From: an uncultured Pseudomonadota bacterium
GTDB taxonomy: Bacteria > Pseudomonadota > Gammaproteobacteria > Methylococcales > Methylomonadaceae
DNA length: 55,789 bases
Assembly: GCA_903848935.1 (NCBI GenBank)
Contig: CAINHO010000019.1
Coordinates: forward strand, 1-55,789
Direction of reading: 5' to 3'
Positions 9,103-18,721 of the stretch are shown one piece after another. The translations under genes and the position numbers were made by a program. Numbering within the stretch: position 1 is the first letter of the stretch; each line of letters opens with the position of its first letter. The notes under the pieces are model-generated. The model did not search any database, was not told where the DNA came from, and saw only the letters and a list, made by a program, of their open reading frames with translations.

Positions 9103-9828
9103 ATGAGACCAAGTGGACGCGATGACGCGCAATTAAGAGAAATTAAACTCACCTGTGGTTATACCAAACACGCCGAAGGGTCTGTTTTAATTGAGTTCGG
9201 CGACACCAAAGTATTATGCAACGCCAGTGTCGATAAAAGCGTGCCGCGTTTTTTAAAAGGTAAAGGCGAAGGCTGGGTAACAGCGGAATACGGAATGTTA
9301 CCACGTTCAACACATAGTCGAATGGGACGTGAAGCCAGTCAAGGTAAACAAAGTGGACGGACGCTAGAAATTCAACGTTTAATCGGTCGATCGTTACGCG
9401 CGGTCATGGATATGAAAGCCTTAGGTGAACAAACGATTACGATTGATTGTGATGTATTGCAAGCAGATGGTGGCACACGAACAGCGGCAATTACAGGCGG
9501 TTATGTCGCATTATGTCTCGCTGTGCAGACCATGTTGGCGCGTAAACAAATTAAATTTAACCCGATTCACGGACAAATCGCAGCGGTTTCGGTCGGAATT
9601 TATAACGGCGTGCCAGTGTTGGATTTGGATTATGACGAAGACAGCAATGCTGAAACTGATATGAATATCGTTATGAATGACGCAGGCGCATTTATTGAAA
9701 TTCAAGGCACGGCGGAAGGTCATGCGTTTCGTAAAGATGAACTCGATGTGTTGTTGGAATTAGCAAATAGCGGTATTCAAACCTTGTTAGCAAAACAGTT
9801 AGAAGCCTTAGAATTAGCGAAGAAGTAA
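9103..9828 (+). CDS. rph: Ribonuclease PH
   Basis: 241 residues against about 238 in E. coli. It starts [13 protein letters not shown] and carries the family blocks [33 protein letters not shown] and [18 protein letters not shown]. The enzyme trims 3' ends of tRNA precursors phosphorolytically as a hexamer. A GAGGG-like Shine-Dalgarno sequence lies 11 bases before the ATG. It is divergent from yicC. The frame is intact, unlike the frameshifted rph of E. coli K-12. Confidence 0.97.
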   Translation: MRPSGRDDAQLREIKLTCGYTKHAEGSVLIEFGDTKVLCNASVDKSVPRFLKGKGEGWVTAEYGMLPRSTHSRMGREASQGKQSGRTLEIQRLIGRSLRAVMDMKALGEQTITIDCDVLQADGGTRTAAITGGYVALCLAVQTMLARKQIKFNPIHGQIAAVSVGIYNGVPVLDLDYDEDSNAETDMNIVMNDAGAFIEIQGTAEGHAFRKDELDVLLELANSGIQTLLAKQLEALELAKK

Positions 9829-9847
9829 CGAAAAATTGTAGCGTAAG

Positions 9848-9875
9848 TGCGGTCAAAATCCGCATATTTGTTTAA
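9848..9875 (+). terminator. Weak hairpin after rph
   Basis: TGCGG / CCGCA stem with a 7-base loop followed by T-rich sequence. It is short, so read-through into the next gene is likely. Confidence 0.35.
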
Positions 9876-9902
9876 TTTTTATTTTTCAAAGAGGATTTAC
9901 CC

Positions 9903-10145
9903 ATGTTGTACAACCAAGCATTAGTAGACGAATTGAATGTGTTAGCGCGTTATAACTTAACCAGCGCACAAGAAGGTATTAAAGTTCACCAAGACGCTGC
10001 CACCGCTGTGATTGAAGCGACGGCGCGATTGTTTCATAAAGGATTAGTTGACCATGAAGACGGTGGTTATTTGACGCATTTAGGATTGGAAACGGCTGAA
10101 AAAGTGCAGGCAATTTTAACTATTCTCTGCCCAGAAATCGCTTAA
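9903..10145 (+). CDS. TIGR02647 family protein
   Basis: 80 residues. The pattern QGIKVH-like (EGIKVHQD), then ATARLFHKGLVDHEDGGYLTHLGLETAEKVQAIL matches from memory the short TIGR02647 family of gammaproteobacterial proteins. The second half looks like a winged-helix wing region (GLVDxxDGGYLTxxG), so nucleic-acid binding is possible, but the function is not known. A GAGGA site precedes the ATG. It follows rph with a weak hairpin between them and ends at a strong terminator. Confidence 0.75.
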   Translation: MLYNQALVDELNVLARYNLTSAQEGIKVHQDAATAVIEATARLFHKGLVDHEDGGYLTHLGLETAEKVQAILTILCPEIA

Positions 10146-10157
10146 TTATATGAACGG

Positions 10158-10191
10158 GTCGGGGTTCGATGTGTTGAACCCCAACCTTTTT
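10158..10191 (+). terminator. Terminator after the TIGR02647 gene
   Basis: GGTCGGGGTTC pairs with GAACCCCAACC (one C/A mismatch) around an 8-base loop, followed by TTTTT. Confidence 0.85.
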
Positions 10192-10251
10192 AGCGTAACC
10201 AGCTTCTTAAGCTGTGTCTAAAAAAACTTGACCATTACAAACAAGACAAGG

Positions 10252-10324
10252 CTGCTGGAAAACTTGAGTTAAATTGATTTTTACCCCAAGCGTTTAGAAT
10301 TCGTTAAGCCAAATAATCCAGCAG
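10252..10324 (-). other. Gene-free convergent interval with long-range inverted repeat
   Basis: CTGCTGGA (10252-10259) and TCCAGCAG (10317-10324) can pair across a 57-base loop at the 3' side of sgaA. This might end or stabilise the sgaA transcript. No open frame is seen here. Confidence 0.3.
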
Positions 10325-10337
10325 TCATTTTTAGTCC

Positions 10338-11504
10338 TTACTTCGCAGTTGAACGATAATACTCAATCGCCGCGCCCACGCCGCTACCTGCTTTAATGTC
10401 GAAACCACAGTCTAACATTGCCATTTCAGCACCAGCGATTGCGCCAAGCATTGAAACATCGTTCATATCGCCCATGTGACCGATACGGAAAACTTTGCCC
10501 ATCACTTCAGATAAGCCGCCACCGAGTGAAATGTTGTAACGATTAAATGCTGTACTGATAACTTCACGCGCATCTTTATCTGCTGGAACAACTACCGCTG
10601 TGACAGTATTTGAATAGAAACCCTCTTGAGCGCAAGTGGTTAAACCCCATGCCGCAATTGCACGACGAACGCCTTCGCCCAAACGAAAATGACGGGCATA
10701 AACATTTTCTAAACCTTCAGCAAACAACATATCCAACGATTTACGCAAGCCGTACAAAATTGGCAAGTTTGGCGTGTAAGGCGTGTAACCTGTGGCGTTG
10801 TTGGTGATTTGGTCTTTCAAATCTAAGAAGCAACGTGGGAAAGTTGAAGTTTCTGCGGCTTTCAAGGCTTTTTGACTGAAACCTAAAAATGCGCCACCTG
10901 CTGGTAACATGAAACCTTTTTGTGAACCGCTGATAATTGCGTCAACGCCCCATTCGTCCATTTTGAACTCAATGCTAGCAACCGAGCTTACGCCGTCAAC
11001 AAACATGAACGCTGGGTGATTTGCTGCGTCCATCGCTTTGCGAACGCCAGCAACGTCAGAGGTTACGCCTGTTGAGGTTTCGTTGTGAGTTACTAAAACA
11101 GCTTTGATTTCGTGATTGGTATCTTCTTTTAAACGCGCTTCTAATTTGTCTAATGGAACGCCTTTGCCCCAAGTTTCTTCGTGCAATTCCACTTCAAAAC
11201 CTAAGCGTGTCGCCATGTTCGCCCACAAATGCGCGAATTGACCAAAACGATAAATTAAAACTTTATCACCAGGATTTAAAACGTTGGTTAATGTCACTTC
11301 CCAACCCGCTGTTCCTGTTGCAGGGAAAATGAACGCTTGCCCAGTCGTTGTGCCAAAAACTTTTTTCAAATCTTCAAGCAATGGTGCAAATAATTTTGGA
11401 AACACCGGTGAACGGTGATCTTCCATTGGAATGTGCATTGCGTTTAAAACTTCGTTAGGCACATTTGTTGGGCCTGGAATATAAAGGTGATTACGACCTG
11501 CCAT
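10338..11504 (-). CDS. sgaA: Serine-glyoxylate aminotransferase
   Basis: 388 residues of class-V PLP aminotransferase. It starts RNHLYIPGPTNVPNEV, typical of serine-glyoxylate aminotransferase of methylotrophs. The PLP lysine is K196 in SGSQKGFMLPAGG, and the aspartate before it is D170 in FMFVDGVSSV. It moves the amino group of serine to glyoxylate, giving hydroxypyruvate and glycine, a core step of the serine cycle. Gene context supports this use over photorespiratory or other alanine-glyoxylate transferases: malyl-CoA lyase and malate thiokinase lie 2.5-7 kb away. It is on the minus strand downstream of the chemoreceptor gene with an 85-base gap and no clear terminator between them. Confidence 0.93.
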   Translation of the reverse strand: MAGRNHLYIPGPTNVPNEVLNAMHIPMEDHRSPVFPKLFAPLLEDLKKVFGTTTGQAFIFPATGTAGWEVTLTNVLNPGDKVLIYRFGQFAHLWANMATRLGFEVELHEETWGKGVPLDKLEARLKEDTNHEIKAVLVTHNETSTGVTSDVAGVRKAMDAANHPAFMFVDGVSSVASIEFKMDEWGVDAIISGSQKGFMLPAGGAFLGFSQKALKAAETSTFPRCFLDLKDQITNNATGYTPYTPNLPILYGLRKSLDMLFAEGLENVYARHFRLGEGVRRAIAAWGLTTCAQEGFYSNTVTAVVVPADKDAREVISTAFNRYNISLGGGLSEVMGKVFRIGHMGDMNDVSMLGAIAGAEMAMLDCGFDIKAGSGVGAAIEYYRSTAK

Positions 11505-11589
11505 GATTTTCTCGCTTATAAGTTGAGGATTAGAAACTCACAATCATGACATAGCCACGCCCCATTCAGCAACCATTTAACGGGTTTAA

Positions 11590-13674
11590 TTAACTTGTTT
11601 TAAAATGTGTCATTTCAGTGGCAAGATTTCGTGTTTGTTCACTCAAAGATTCGGAAGCAGCGGCAGCTTCTTCAACTAACGCGGCATTTTGTTGTGTGAC
11701 GTAATCCATTTGCGTTACGGCATGATGAATTTGATTGATTCCCGCATTTTGTTGAATAGAGGCAGCGGCAATTTCAGACATAATTCCAGTTACATTTTGA
11801 ATTGCGCCAACAATGTCTTCCATCGTTCTGCCAGCTTGTGCAACTTGTTTGCTACCACTAGAGATATTTTCAACTGAATCACCAATCAATCGTTTGATTT
11901 CACCTGCGGCACTCGCCGCGCGTTGTGCTAGATTACGAACTTCGATGGCAACTACCGCAAAACCTTTTCCTTGTTCACCAGCGCGTGCAGCTTCAACTGC
12001 GGCGTTTAACGCTAAAATGTTCGTTTGGAACGCAATATCATCAATCACCATAATAATATCGACGATTTTGTGAGACGATTCGTTAATCGTTGCCATCGTT
12101 TTGACAACTTCATTAACCACTTCAACGCCTTTTACAGCAGTTGTCGATGCCCCGATGGCTAATTCATTCGCGTGTTTCGCGTTATCTGTGTTTTGTTGTA
12201 CAGCGGTTGATAATTCTTCCATGCTCGCAGCGGTTTGTTGCAAACTTGCAGCTTGTTCTTCGGTTCGATGCGATAAATCATTATTTCCTGCTGAAATTTC
12301 TCTCGACGCACTGGCAATGATTTCGCTGGTATCTTTGATTTCACCAATTAAATGTTTTAAATTTTCAACAGTCATATTCATTCCTGCTTTTGTCGCAGCA
12401 AATGCGCCAACGTAATCTTCCGTAATCGTTTGTGTTAAATCGCCGTTTGCCAAGGCTTGAGAAACACGCAACACATCATTTAAACTTTTTTCAGTTGTAC
12501 TGAACAATTGGTTAATCAGTTCTGCTAAACGTTTGCCATAACCGATTTTATCGTGCATCGTCATTTTGACACTAAAATCACCGCAGTCTGCACCTGAATA
12601 AACAATACTATCAACCTCTTCAACCAATTTGCGTAATTCGTCCACCGTATAATTTACGCTATCTTTTGTTTGACCAAAAATGCCGCAATAATCCGCCGTA
12701 ATTTTCTGACTTAAATCGCCATTCGCTAACGCCTTTGCAACACGCATTGTATCGTTCATTCCCATATCAACGGTGTCGCTTAATTTATTCAAAGATTCGC
12801 TAATATCTCGACCAAATCCTTTTTTGTTTGAAAGAGTTATTTTTTTTGAAAAGTCGCCACGCACGGCGTTGTTGACCATTTCGTTAATTTCTTTAACTAA
12901 CGAGGTGAGACTATCTTGCATTATTTTTGAGGAACTCAACATTACACCGAGTTCATCTTTTGAACTATCATCAATTTTGATGCTCAAGTCGCCATCTGCA
13001 ATAGCACCATTCACTTTTTGCGCGGTAGTGATTGATGAAATTAAACGCTTCACAATTCTCCGACCCACAAAGATTGATACAAATAACCCAGAAATAAGCA
13101 CAGCACCTGAAATAATAAGCATTATTTGAAAACGATTTTGTGCTAATTCATATTCTTGCTTCGCAATGTCTTTTTGTAATTGGACTAAAGCATCAATCTC
13201 TTCCGCACACGTTTTGTAAGAAGGGCGAACATCTTCAAAATAAAAACTTTTGGCTTTTTCTTCATCGTCCGCACGTTGTATTGCCAAGTCATTTTTTAGA
13301 TTTTTAACAAATTTTTGGTAATCAATTGAAAATTTATCGGCCAGTATTTTTTCTTCAGGTGTTAAATAAGTTTCCATATAACTCCCCCACAATTTATCTA
13401 CATCGGACATATTTTTTTCGACTTTTTTTAGTTGTTCAGGTGCTTCTTTAGGAAAACTAAAACTTGTCACAATTGCAGTTCGTGTGTGCAATAAATTTGT
13501 TTTTATTTCTGATAAATCAGCAAGTGGTATTGTTCTGTCGAGATAAACCGTTTGTAATCCCTGATTTGTTTTATGTAACGCAAGTATGCCTAGTGCAGAC
13601 AACCCGAACATAATCATGGACATCAAACCAATCAAATAAAACAATCGAGTTTTGATAGTGAGGTTATTAAACAT
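11590..13674 (-). CDS. Methyl-accepting chemotaxis protein with several HAMP units
   Basis: 694 residues. TM1 lies at about 12-33, a four-helix-bundle periplasmic domain at about 35-182, TM2 at about 184-203, then a chain of HAMP-like repeats to about 440. Two near copies in it read [17 protein letters not shown] and [17 protein letters not shown], and two divergent units read [17 protein letters not shown] and [17 protein letters not shown]. The signalling domain has the conserved hairpin tip ([20 protein letters not shown], then [11 protein letters not shown]). There is no C-terminal CheR-binding pentapeptide. The ligand is unknown. The gene is divergent from the mcl-mtkAB operon and upstream of sgaA, so sensing of a C1-related signal is conceivable but unproven. 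Confidence 0.92.
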   Translation of the reverse strand: MFNNLTIKTRLFYLIGLMSMIMFGLSALGILALHKTNQGLQTVYLDRTIPLADLSEIKTNLLHTRTAIVTSFSFPKEAPEQLKKVEKNMSDVDKLWGSYMETYLTPEEKILADKFSIDYQKFVKNLKNDLAIQRADDEEKAKSFYFEDVRPSYKTCAEEIDALVQLQKDIAKQEYELAQNRFQIMLIISGAVLISGLFVSIFVGRRIVKRLISSITTAQKVNGAIADGDLSIKIDDSSKDELGVMLSSSKIMQDSLTSLVKEINEMVNNAVRGDFSKKITLSNKKGFGRDISESLNKLSDTVDMGMNDTMRVAKALANGDLSQKITADYCGIFGQTKDSVNYTVDELRKLVEEVDSIVYSGADCGDFSVKMTMHDKIGYGKRLAELINQLFSTTEKSLNDVLRVSQALANGDLTQTITEDYVGAFAATKAGMNMTVENLKHLIGEIKDTSEIIASASREISAGNNDLSHRTEEQAASLQQTAASMEELSTAVQQNTDNAKHANELAIGASTTAVKGVEVVNEVVKTMATINESSHKIVDIIMVIDDIAFQTNILALNAAVEAARAGEQGKGFAVVAIEVRNLAQRAASAAGEIKRLIGDSVENISSGSKQVAQAGRTMEDIVGAIQNVTGIMSEIAAASIQQNAGINQIHHAVTQMDYVTQQNAALVEEAAAASESLSEQTRNLATEMTHFKTS

Positions 13675-13923
13675 ATTTTTCTCTATAAAATTAAAATTGA
13701 TTTGAACAGATAATCTCTCTCCAATCCTAACAATTGTAGAGTAGATATGTGTAGAAATTGTGTGTGAGCATTATTTACAACTAACTGCACGGTTTTGTTG
13801 ATTTTTTGGGCGTTCGTCTTCACAGTGTATCGGCACAATTACCCAGTTTCATGAAAAAATTGAACTTTTAAATTTGTATTCGTTTGATTCATTATTTTTT
13901 AGTCGTTAATCGAACGTTTAGAA

Positions 13924-13951
13924 TTGACTTTGCAAACTTCAAAAGTAGAAT
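13924..13951 (+). promoter_or_regulatory. Sigma-70 promoter of the mcl-mtkAB operon
   Basis: TTGACT (13924-13929), a 16-base spacer and TAGAAT (13946-13951). This lies in the 354-base gap between the divergent chemoreceptor and mcl genes; the rest of the gap is AT-rich and holds no convincing gene. The start site would be near 13958, about 70 bases before the ATG. Confidence 0.6.
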
Positions 13952-13977
13952 GACGATGTTGTTAATTTCAAATTTCG

Positions 13978-14008
13978 TTCCAGTTTTGATACTGGAATTT
14001 TTATTTTT
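13978..14008 (+). terminator. Terminator-like hairpin in the mcl leader
   Basis: TTCCAGT / ACTGGAA (7-bp stem, 6-base loop) followed at once by TTTTTATTTTT. It lies between the probable promoter and the Shine-Dalgarno sequence of mcl, so it could act as a transcription attenuator or end a short leader RNA. The stem is AT-rich and only moderately stable. Confidence 0.45.
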
Positions 14009-14028
14009 ACTCCAAAGGAAAAAACTCA

Positions 14029-14982
14029 ATGAGTCATACTTTATACACGGCGAATGTTCAGCGTGTTCAACGCTGTGAATTAGCACTACCTGGAACCAGT
14101 CCAGAATTTTTTGAAAAAGCTCTTAAAAGCGGCGTTGATGTTGTTTTTTTAGATTTGGAAGATGCCGTTGCGCCAGATGACAAATTGACTGCGCGTAAAA
14201 ACGTGATTCAAGCCATTAACGATTTAGATTGGAAAGGTCACGGCATTACAGTTTCTGTGCGAATCAATGGGTTAGACACGCAATATATGGTGCGTGACGT
14301 GGTTGATTTAGTTGAACAAGCAGGCAGCAAAATTGACACCATTTTGATTCCAAAAGTCGGCGTTTATTCCGATGTTTATATGGTTGAAGCGATGCTTAAC
14401 CAATTGGAAACGCAACAAGGTTTGAAAAATAAAATCGGCATCGAAGCGTTAATTGAAACGGCTTTAGGTATGGCGAATGTGGAAGATATTGCCAAACAAG
14501 GTGCATTGGGCGGACGTTTAGAAGCGTTGCATTTTGGTGTGGCGGATTATGCGGCGAGTAATCGCGCTCGCACTGTCAATATCGGTGGTTTAAATCCTGA
14601 TTATCCTGGCGACCAATGGCATTTTGCCTTGAGCAGAATGATTGTGGCGTGCCGTGCTTATGGCTTACGTCCAATTGATGGCCCGTTTGGTGATATTAAA
14701 GATCCAGAAGGTTACATTTTAGGCGCGAAACGTGCAGCGGCGTTGGGTTGCGAAGGTAAATGGGCAATTCATCCTTCACAAATTACGTTGGCAAATGAAG
14801 TTTTCACGCCACCAGAAGCTGAAGTCAATAAAGCCAAACGTATTTTGGAAGCTCTCAAAGAAGCCGCTGCCCAAGGCAAAGGCGCAGCAGCATTAGATGG
14901 TCGTTTAATTGATGCCGCTTCTGAAAGAATGGCAAACAACGTCGTTCGTGCAGCAGAAGCGATTGCAGCTAAAACTAAATAA
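14029..14982 (+). CDS. mcl: Malyl-CoA lyase (serine cycle)
   Basis: 317 residues of the HpcH/HpaI aldolase - CitE superfamily. Visible family blocks: FLDLEDAVAPDDK near 42-55 (acidic metal site), a conserved arginine in VSVRINGLDT, IEALIETALG, and HFGVADYAAS. Malyl-CoA lyase splits malyl-CoA into acetyl-CoA and glyoxylate. Its identity rests on the adjacent malate thiokinase genes, the standard serine-cycle arrangement. Without them a CitE-like lyase would be a fair alternative. An AAAGGA site precedes the ATG. First gene of the mcl-mtkA-mtkB operon, with a 20-base gap to mtkA. Confidence 0.93.
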   Translation: MSHTLYTANVQRVQRCELALPGTSPEFFEKALKSGVDVVFLDLEDAVAPDDKLTARKNVIQAINDLDWKGHGITVSVRINGLDTQYMVRDVVDLVEQAGSKIDTILIPKVGVYSDVYMVEAMLNQLETQQGLKNKIGIEALIETALGMANVEDIAKQGALGGRLEALHFGVADYAASNRARTVNIGGLNPDYPGDQWHFALSRMIVACRAYGLRPIDGPFGDIKDPEGYILGAKRAAALGCEGKWAIHPSQITLANEVFTPPEAEVNKAKRILEALKEAAAQGKGAAALDGRLIDAASERMANNVVRAAEAIAAKTK

Positions 14983-15002
14983 TCAACAAAAAGGAATAAT
15001 TT

Positions 15003-16193
15003 ATGGATATTCATGAATATCAAGCCAAAGAATTATTAAGTGGCTACGGCGTAAAAATCGCTGAAGGTGGTTTAGCTTACAGCCCCGAAGATGCGGTACA
15101 ACGCGCCAGAGAAATCGGCGGTCATATTTGGGTTGTGAAAGCCCAAATTCATTCGGGCGCACGCGGAAAAGCAGGCGGCATCAAAGTTTGCAAAACGCAT
15201 GATGAAGTTGAAGCTGCCGCAGAAGCCTTACTGGGTAAAAAATTAGTCACGCATCAAACTGGCGCAGCAGGAAAAATCTGCAACCGTTTATACATCGAAG
15301 CGGGAACGGACATTGCAAAAGAATTGTATTTCTGCTTTTTGGTAGACCGAATTTCTGAACGCATTGTGATGGTTGGGTCGCAAGACGGCGGTATGGACAT
15401 CGAAGAAATTGCTGAAACAAACCCCAATTCAATTAAAAAAATTTACATCGAACCCGCTGTGGGTTTGCAAGATTTTCAAGCGCGTGAAATGGCGTTTGCC
15501 TTAGGTTTAGATGCTGAATTGATTAGTCATGCAGTTAAAACGTTTAAAGGTTGCTACCGTGCGTTGCGTGATTTAGATGCGAATATGCTCGAAATCAATC
15601 CGTTAGTTATCACAGGGAACAATGAGTTGATTGCGCTCGATGCCAAAATGGGCTTCGATGAAAATGCGTTATTCCGTCGTCAAAAAATCGCCGAATTGCG
15701 TGATAAAACCCAAGAAGATCCACGCGAAACCGCTGCGGCTGATCGTGGTTTAAGCTACGTTGGTTTGGACGGCGACATCGGTTGCATGATTAACGGTGCC
15801 GGTTTAGCAATGGCGACGATGGACATGATTAAACTCGCGGGTGGCGAACCTGCGAATTTCTTAGATGTTGGTGGTGGCGCGTCGGCTGAACGGACTGAAA
15901 AAGCGTTCCGTTTAGTGTTAGCTGATACCAATGTCAAAGCGATGTTGGTCAACATTTTCGCAGGGATTAACCGTTGCGATTGGATTGCTGAAGGCGTTGT
16001 TCAAGCGGTGCGAAAAATCGACATGAAAGTGCCGTTGATTGTGCGTTTATCAGGTACGAACGTAGAAGAAGGTCGTCGGATTATCGCCGAAAGTGGTTTG
16101 CCAATTATTACCGCTGAAACCTTAGCCGAAGCCGCTGAAAAAGCGGTTGCTGCACGCAATCAAGTTGTCGCCAACCAAGCCGCAGGAGCATAA
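15003..16193 (+). CDS. mtkA: Malate thiokinase (malate-CoA ligase) beta subunit
   Basis: 396 residues of the ATP-grasp SucC-like family. It starts [17 protein letters not shown], has the lysine-rich nucleotide region [16 protein letters not shown], and the C-terminal CoA-ligase part contains [17 protein letters not shown] and [16 protein letters not shown]. With MtkB it forms malyl-CoA from malate, CoA and ATP. It is distinguished from succinyl-CoA synthetase by context (directly between mcl and mtkB) rather than by any single residue I can point to. The stop is 3 bases before mtkB, a tight operon. Confidence 0.92.
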   Translation: MDIHEYQAKELLSGYGVKIAEGGLAYSPEDAVQRAREIGGHIWVVKAQIHSGARGKAGGIKVCKTHDEVEAAAEALLGKKLVTHQTGAAGKICNRLYIEAGTDIAKELYFCFLVDRISERIVMVGSQDGGMDIEEIAETNPNSIKKIYIEPAVGLQDFQAREMAFALGLDAELISHAVKTFKGCYRALRDLDANMLEINPLVITGNNELIALDAKMGFDENALFRRQKIAELRDKTQEDPRETAAADRGLSYVGLDGDIGCMINGAGLAMATMDMIKLAGGEPANFLDVGGGASAERTEKAFRLVLADTNVKAMLVNIFAGINRCDWIAEGVVQAVRKIDMKVPLIVRLSGTNVEEGRRIIAESGLPIITAETLAEAAEKAVAARNQVVANQAAGA

Positions 16194-16196
16194 ACA

Positions 16197-17084
16197 ATGG
16201 CAATTTTTATTAACGAAACCACCCGCATTATTGTTCAAGGTTTTACCGGTAAAATCGGCACGTTCCACGCGCAAGACATGATTAACTACGGTTCAAACGT
16301 GGTTGGCGGCGTAACACCAGGGAAAGGCGGACAAAAACATTTAGACCGTCCCGTTTTTAACACCGTAAAAGAAGCGGTCGAATTGGCAGGCGCAGAAGCG
16401 AGCATTATTTTCGTGCCGCCAGCATTTGCCGCTGATTCAATTATGGAAGCGGCAGATGCAGGGATTAAATACTGCGTAGCGATTACCGACGGCATTCCCA
16501 CTCAAGACATGATGACGGTGAAAAGTTATTTGCGTCGTTTCCCTATCGAAAAACGCATGATTTTAACAGGGCCAAATTGCGCGGGAACGATTAGTCCAGA
16601 ACGTTCGATGCTCGGCATTATGCCTGGTCATATTTATATGCGTGGCAATGTTGGTGTTGTTGGACGTTCTGGCACGTTGGGTTATGAAGCTGCTGACCAA
16701 ATGAAACGTTTAGGGATTGGTATTTCAACGTCTGTGGGAATTGGTGGCGATCCGATTAACGGGAGTTCACACCGTGATATTTTTGAACAATTCGAGCAAG
16801 ACGATGAAACCAAAGTCATTTTGATGATTGGTGAAATCGGTGGCCCGCAAGAAGTCGATGCGGGGATTTTTGCTCAAGCGAATATGAAAAAACCTGTGAT
16901 TGCGTACATTGCGGGTTTGACTGCGCCAGAAGGTCGTCGAATGGGTCACGCGGGGGCGATTATTTCGTCTGCGGGTGAAAGTGCGGCGGAAAAAGTCGCG
17001 ATGTTGCGTGATTTAGGCGTAACGATTTGCCCAACGCCTGCGGCGATGGGTGAAACGGTGGCTAAGGTTTTGGCTGGGTTGTAG
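16197..17084 (+). CDS. mtkB: Malate thiokinase (malate-CoA ligase) alpha subunit
   Basis: 295 residues of the SucD-like CoA-ligase family. The N-terminal CoA-binding Rossmann part has IIVQGFTGKIGTFHA, the middle has GPNCAGTISPERSMLGIMPG and GRSGTLGYEAA, and the phospho-histidine is H251 in RRMGHAGAIIS. It works with MtkA in malyl-CoA formation. Last gene of the operon, ending at a strong terminator. A 34-base piece of its 3' end recurs at 19327-19360. No ppc follows, unlike the serine-cycle clusters of many alphaproteobacterial methylotrophs. Confidence 0.93.
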   Translation: MAIFINETTRIIVQGFTGKIGTFHAQDMINYGSNVVGGVTPGKGGQKHLDRPVFNTVKEAVELAGAEASIIFVPPAFAADSIMEAADAGIKYCVAITDGIPTQDMMTVKSYLRRFPIEKRMILTGPNCAGTISPERSMLGIMPGHIYMRGNVGVVGRSGTLGYEAADQMKRLGIGISTSVGIGGDPINGSSHRDIFEQFEQDDETKVILMIGEIGGPQEVDAGIFAQANMKKPVIAYIAGLTAPEGRRMGHAGAIISSAGESAAEKVAMLRDLGVTICPTPAAMGETVAKVLAGL

Positions 17085-17104
17085 GTTTTAAAAGTTTAGT
17101 AGAA

Positions 17105-17136
17105 GGTTCAAAACGTAAAATTTTGAACCTTTTTTG
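17105..17136 (+). terminator. Terminator of the mcl-mtkAB operon
   Basis: Perfect 9-bp stem GGTTCAAAA / TTTTGAACC with a 7-base loop, then a run of six or more T. Confidence 0.9.
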
Positions 17137-17170
17137 TTTAACTGATTCATAACAATACAAAGGAAGAATC

Positions 17171-17953
17171 ATGAAAAAAATAACAAGTATGTTAGTTCTA
17201 CTTTTTGCCATATTGGTTAGTGGTTGTTTAGAAGAAAAAATAGCAACAACACTGCAAGATAGAAATGGGGTAGCTTTTGAACCAAATGCCACTGAACCAT
17301 TTACTGGAAAATATGTTACGAATTATCCAAATGGGCAAAAATTGAAGGAAGCGCATTATAAAGACGGTCAACCAGACGGCTTGGTAATATCGTGGCATGG
17401 AAATGGGCTGAAATTAAGCGAAGAAAATTATGAACACGGTAAGCAAAATGGTTTAACTACAAAATGGTTCGACAATGGACAGAAAGAAGATGAAACAAAC
17501 TATGCCGATGGTAAGAAAAATGGAGCCGCAATTGGATGGCATAAAAGCGGACAAAATGCAGGTAATGCAAATTATACCGATGACAAATTAAATGGCTTAA
17601 TAACGACATGGTATGAAAATGGGCAAAAAGAATCTGAACGTAATTTCAGCGACGATAAGCTAAACGGCTCATCAATCTCATGGTATGAAAATGGACAAAC
17701 ATCGAACGCAGGAAATTACATAGATGGCGAAATAAATGGATTGATGACTATATGGTACGCAAATGGACAAAAAAAATTAGAGGCTAACTCCATAAAAGGT
17801 AAGCAAAATGGCTTATCTACTGCATGGTACGAAAATGGACAAAAATCATTTGAAGCCAATTACATAGATGATGAACTGAATGGTTTAGTAACTTCATGGG
17901 ATGAAAATGGTGTTATAAAAGGGTTTGGGGATTATACAAATGGCAAAAAATAG
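17171..17953 (+). CDS. Repeat-rich lipoprotein (MORN-variant / YwqK-like)
   Basis: 260 residues. It begins with a lipoprotein signal peptide with lipobox LVSGC (C19 or so), then about nine tandem 24-residue repeats with consensus NGL-x3-WYENGQK-x2-E-x-NY-x-DGK. These are MORN-variant repeats as found in proteins annotated YwqK-type antitoxin. The repeats form a beta-rich surface, and the protein is presumably held on the periplasmic side of a membrane. The DNA shows the same 72-base period. No partner toxin is obvious, and the antitoxin name is only inherited annotation. It starts the accessory stretch after the mtkB terminator; base composition is more AT-rich than the flanking metabolic genes. 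Confidence 0.8.
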   Translation: MKKITSMLVLLFAILVSGCLEEKIATTLQDRNGVAFEPNATEPFTGKYVTNYPNGQKLKEAHYKDGQPDGLVISWHGNGLKLSEENYEHGKQNGLTTKWFDNGQKEDETNYADGKKNGAAIGWHKSGQNAGNANYTDDKLNGLITTWYENGQKESERNFSDDKLNGSSISWYENGQTSNAGNYIDGEINGLMTIWYANGQKKLEANSIKGKQNGLSTAWYENGQKSFEANYIDDELNGLVTSWDENGVIKGFGDYTNGKK

Positions 17954-18004
17954 ATTACTTGGATTAACAGAGGTGTCTATTCAATTACACTGAAAGGCAG
18001 TACG

Positions 18005-18700
18005 ATGGATGATGATTACAAAAACTATAAAGTTTATTTTGACGGATTTGGTTGCATCATGCCCTATTGGCAACTCAGTAAATTGGGATACGGTGGAAAA
18101 GCAATTGGCAACACATTACACAAAACTTATCGCCGAGAGCAGTATGATTTCTTTTTAACAGAAGAAGATGCAAAACGATTTCAGAAAATTGGGTGTGTAG
18201 TAATAGATTATTTACATTATCCAGATGATGACGGCAATTTTCCACGATGGGCGGATGATATTGGCGCACCTGTATTTGAGCTGTCGCATCCGTTGAAAAT
18301 ATCAAAAGAAGAAAATGGAGGAAAAGACGATGAAAGCTACAACGCTTTGATGATTTATTCAGCCGCTATACCTGACGATAACGAACAAAAAGATAAGCCA
18401 ACAACAATTATCCATGCTGAAACGGTAAATTTAGATATGAGTACCAACAAAAAAAAGTTAAATAACAATGGAACAATAAACGGCAATTCTGTTATAGCTG
18501 ATACAGTTCAAAATAGTCTTAACAACATTACGTCACAAAGTGAGAGTGACGAAGAAAAACGATTAAATTTTATTGGGAGAAATAAAGGACTTGTTGTTGT
18601 CGTGATCGTCGCAGTATTAGTTACTGGATTTTATTTGATTGATAAAGGTATGTTTACCAAAGAAAATTTTGATAATTTAATTGAATCTATTTCAAAGTAA
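18005..18700 (+). CDS. Unknown protein with C-terminal membrane anchor
   Basis: 231 residues, family not recognised. The N-terminal half (1-110) looks globular, rich in Tyr, Asp and Gly (MDDDYKNYKVYFDGFGC at the start). The middle (about 135-180) is a low-complexity Asn/Ser/Thr stretch containing NNNGTINGNSVIADTVQNS, a beta-solenoid-like or linker pattern. A single transmembrane helix sits at about 194-211 (LVVVVIVAVLVTGFYLI) with a short charged tail. It lies 51 bases after the repeat lipoprotein gene and may be co-transcribed with it. A tail-anchored protein of an accessory island could act in defence or in contact-dependent processes, but nothing in the sequence proves that. Confidence 0.7.
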   Translation: MDDDYKNYKVYFDGFGCIMPYWQLSKLGYGGKAIGNTLHKTYRREQYDFFLTEEDAKRFQKIGCVVIDYLHYPDDDGNFPRWADDIGAPVFELSHPLKISKEENGGKDDESYNALMIYSAAIPDDNEQKDKPTTIIHAETVNLDMSTNKKKLNNNGTINGNSVIADTVQNSLNNITSQSESDEEKRLNFIGRNKGLVVVVIVAVLVTGFYLIDKGMFTKENFDNLIESISK

Positions 18701-18721
18701 TTTGAAGCTAATCACAATTGA

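Noticed and set aside
13884..14086. Overlapping 64-codon frames on both strands before mcl
   Set aside because: They cross the mcl start and the probable promoter, have no ribosome site and no recognisable protein pattern; chance frames in AT-rich DNA.
15003..17084. Reading mtkA-mtkB as succinyl-CoA synthetase sucC-sucD
   Set aside because: The families are close, but the genes follow malyl-CoA lyase in one operon and serine-cycle genes are nearby, which fits malate thiokinase.
17320..17950. Tandem repeats at 72-base period taken as a possible non-coding repeat array
   Set aside because: The repeats keep one reading frame and code clear MORN-variant units of a lipoprotein.
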